Of a DNA stretch of 14,167 bases, positions 13,286 to 14,167 are shown piece by piece (the first letter of the stretch is position 1; the number at the start of each line of letters is the position of its first letter). The position numbers were made by a program, and so were the translations under genes. The DNA is from an uncultured Gemmiger sp. GTDB lineage: Bacteria > Bacillota > Clostridia > Oscillospirales > Ruminococcaceae. The notes under the pieces were generated by a model. That model saw nothing but the letters and a program-made list of their open reading frames with translations. It was not told where the DNA came from and did no database searches. Location: NCBI GenBank assembly GCA_944382805.1, contig CALWNS010000239.1, forward strand, positions 1 to 14,167. The letters run 5' to 3'.

Positions 13286-14167
13286 TTGGACGCCGTCATC
13301 AATACAGCTCTTTTGTATATTACCGCTTTCTGCTCCGTCGGCGCGGTGATGTACCGGCGAGACAGCATCGACTTTCACATCCCAATGGAATACAGCCCGC
13401 CGCAAGAGGACCAGATCCTGCACCAACTGTTTCTCTCTTGCCCGGAGAACACCATCCGCCACCTTGTTACCCAGCTGATGGTGCGCTATACACTGGTTTT
13501 TCTGGCCGGGCGGGTGGTCATACTTGGCCCCTACCGCACCGGGGCCGAACCACCGGTCGAACAGCTGTTTGCCAGTGAAGCGAACCGCCGCCAGTTCCGA
13601 GAAGAATTCAGCCGTTTGCCGCGCGTTTCGGCCGGCAACATCCAGCTGGCTGCCGGACTTTTGTTTGCGGCGCTGTATGGCAGCGGCGCAACGGATGTAG
13701 ATGAGCAGGAGATCGACTTGCAGCGGCAGCTGCGGGGGGATGCGCTGCAGGCCGGCATCATCAATGCCCGCACCACCAAAGATGCGGTTCCCGCACGGCG
13801 GGACGAAATGTTTTACTACATCAGTCAGATCCGCAGCGGTAACTACCAAAACGCCATCGCTTCGTTTCGGCGCACAATGCAGCCGCGCCGTATAAACAGC
13901 TTTTCACTGGTCCGTACCATCGAAGGTCTGAGTTCCCTACGCACCCAAACCTATATCGCCATGGTGCTGGCCGGTGTGTCGGAGGTCAATACCGATATTT
14001 TGTTCCTGCAATTCCGCACCAAAGGGCGTATTCTTGCCAATATGCAGGACGCTATCGAGTTGGGCGAGGACATGATCGCCCGCGCCTGTGCGCTGGTTCG
14101 CCAGCACCGGGCCGAAGGGTACAGTACGCCCGTGAGCGTAGCACTGGATTATATTCACCAGAATCTG
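13286..14167 (+). CDS. AraC-family transcriptional regulator, N-terminal sensor part (3' end outside window)
   Basis: An uninterrupted frame of 294 codons runs off the right edge. It starts at TTG 13286, with GGGAGG (13272-13277) 8 nt upstream; an in-frame TAA at 13253 rules out a start further upstream, and no ATG lies in frame nearby. It has the layout of clostridial AraC regulators with a large N-terminal sensor: a strand pair ending in FLAGRVVILGPYRTGAEPP (near 72-90), an all-helical middle with SFSLVRTIEGLSSLRT and YIAMVLAGV (205-231), and the final segment YSTPVSVALDYIHQNL (279-294). That last helix normally leads directly into the two helix-turn-helix motifs, which lie beyond the window. 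The sensor would respond to the imported substrate or a breakdown product. It is divergent from the sulfatase/ABC/GH3 operon and shares a 232-bp control region with it, so it is the likely local activator. The family call rests on the sensor pattern and the last helix only. Confidence 0.78.
   Translation, partial: MDAVINTALLYITAFCSVGAVMYRRDSIDFHIPMEYSPPQEDQILHQLFLSCPENTIRHLVTQLMVRYTLVFLAGRVVILGPYRTGAEPPVEQLFASEANRRQFREEFSRLPRVSAGNIQLAAGLLFAALYGSGATDVDEQEIDLQRQLRGDALQAGIINARTTKDAVPARRDEMFYYISQIRSGNYQNAIASFRRTMQPRRINSFSLVRTIEGLSSLRTQTYIAMVLAGVSEVNTDILFLQFRTKGRILANMQDAIELGEDMIARACALVRQHRAEGYSTPVSVALDYIHQNL

Noticed and set aside
13205..13849. Minus-strand ORF (214 codons) in the right-hand region
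   Set aside because: The plus strand here carries the TTG-started AraC-family sensor with promoter and ribosome site, and the minus-strand translation is its shadow.
1..14167. Mobile elements, CRISPR arrays, tRNA or rRNA genes
   Set aside because: I saw no transposase or integrase motifs, no regularly spaced repeats, and no tRNA or rRNA sequence. Coding density is high and every gap is under 300 bp.

Overview
The window carries one long minus-strand gene cluster, flanked on the left by the 3' end of a plus-strand gene and on the right by the start of a divergent regulator gene. The DNA is GC-rich. Nearly every gene has a strong AGGAGG-type ribosome site, the transporter has a lipoprotein binding protein of Gram-positive style, and the regulator resembles AraC proteins of clostridia. 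Together these suggest a strictly anaerobic Bacillota, probably a gut clostridium of the Oscillospiraceae/Ruminococcaceae type. The genus is not provable from this sequence.

Layout: (1) Positions 2-322 (+) hold the C-terminal part of an SGNH/GDSL hydrolase. (2) Positions 401-441 hold a perfect 18-bp hairpin that can terminate both convergent transcription units. (3) The minus-strand cluster, in order of transcription from right to left, is sulfatase C (13053-11563), sulfatase B (11534-9918), an Opp/Dpp-type ABC importer with two permeases (9879-8887 and 8870-7965), two ATPases (7949-6963 and 6963-5992) and a lipoprotein solute-binding protein (5978-4347), then after a hairpin at 4285-4327 a GH3 NagZ-like glycosidase (4266-2542), a four-helix membrane protein (2520-2059) and sulfatase A (2037-478). 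Gaps are short (mostly under 40 bp) and one junction overlaps as TAATG, so this looks like one operon. (4) Positions 13054-13285 form a divergent control region. (5) From 13286 (+) an AraC-family regulator begins at a TTG codon and runs off the window before its DNA-binding domain.

Working model (inference): the binding protein and permease import a sulfated oligosaccharide or glycopeptide. Three different formylglycine-type sulfatases strip sulfate in the cytoplasm, since none has a signal peptide, and the GH3 enzyme, with the His/Asp dyad of beta-N-acetylhexosaminidases, cleaves the sugar. The divergent AraC protein probably activates the operon: its main promoter has a perfect -10 but no good -35, with a direct repeat of 20-bp period next to the -35 position. 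No sulfatase-maturing radical-SAM enzyme lies in the window and one must be encoded elsewhere. The substrate (mucin, glycosaminoglycan or other) cannot be read from the sequence.
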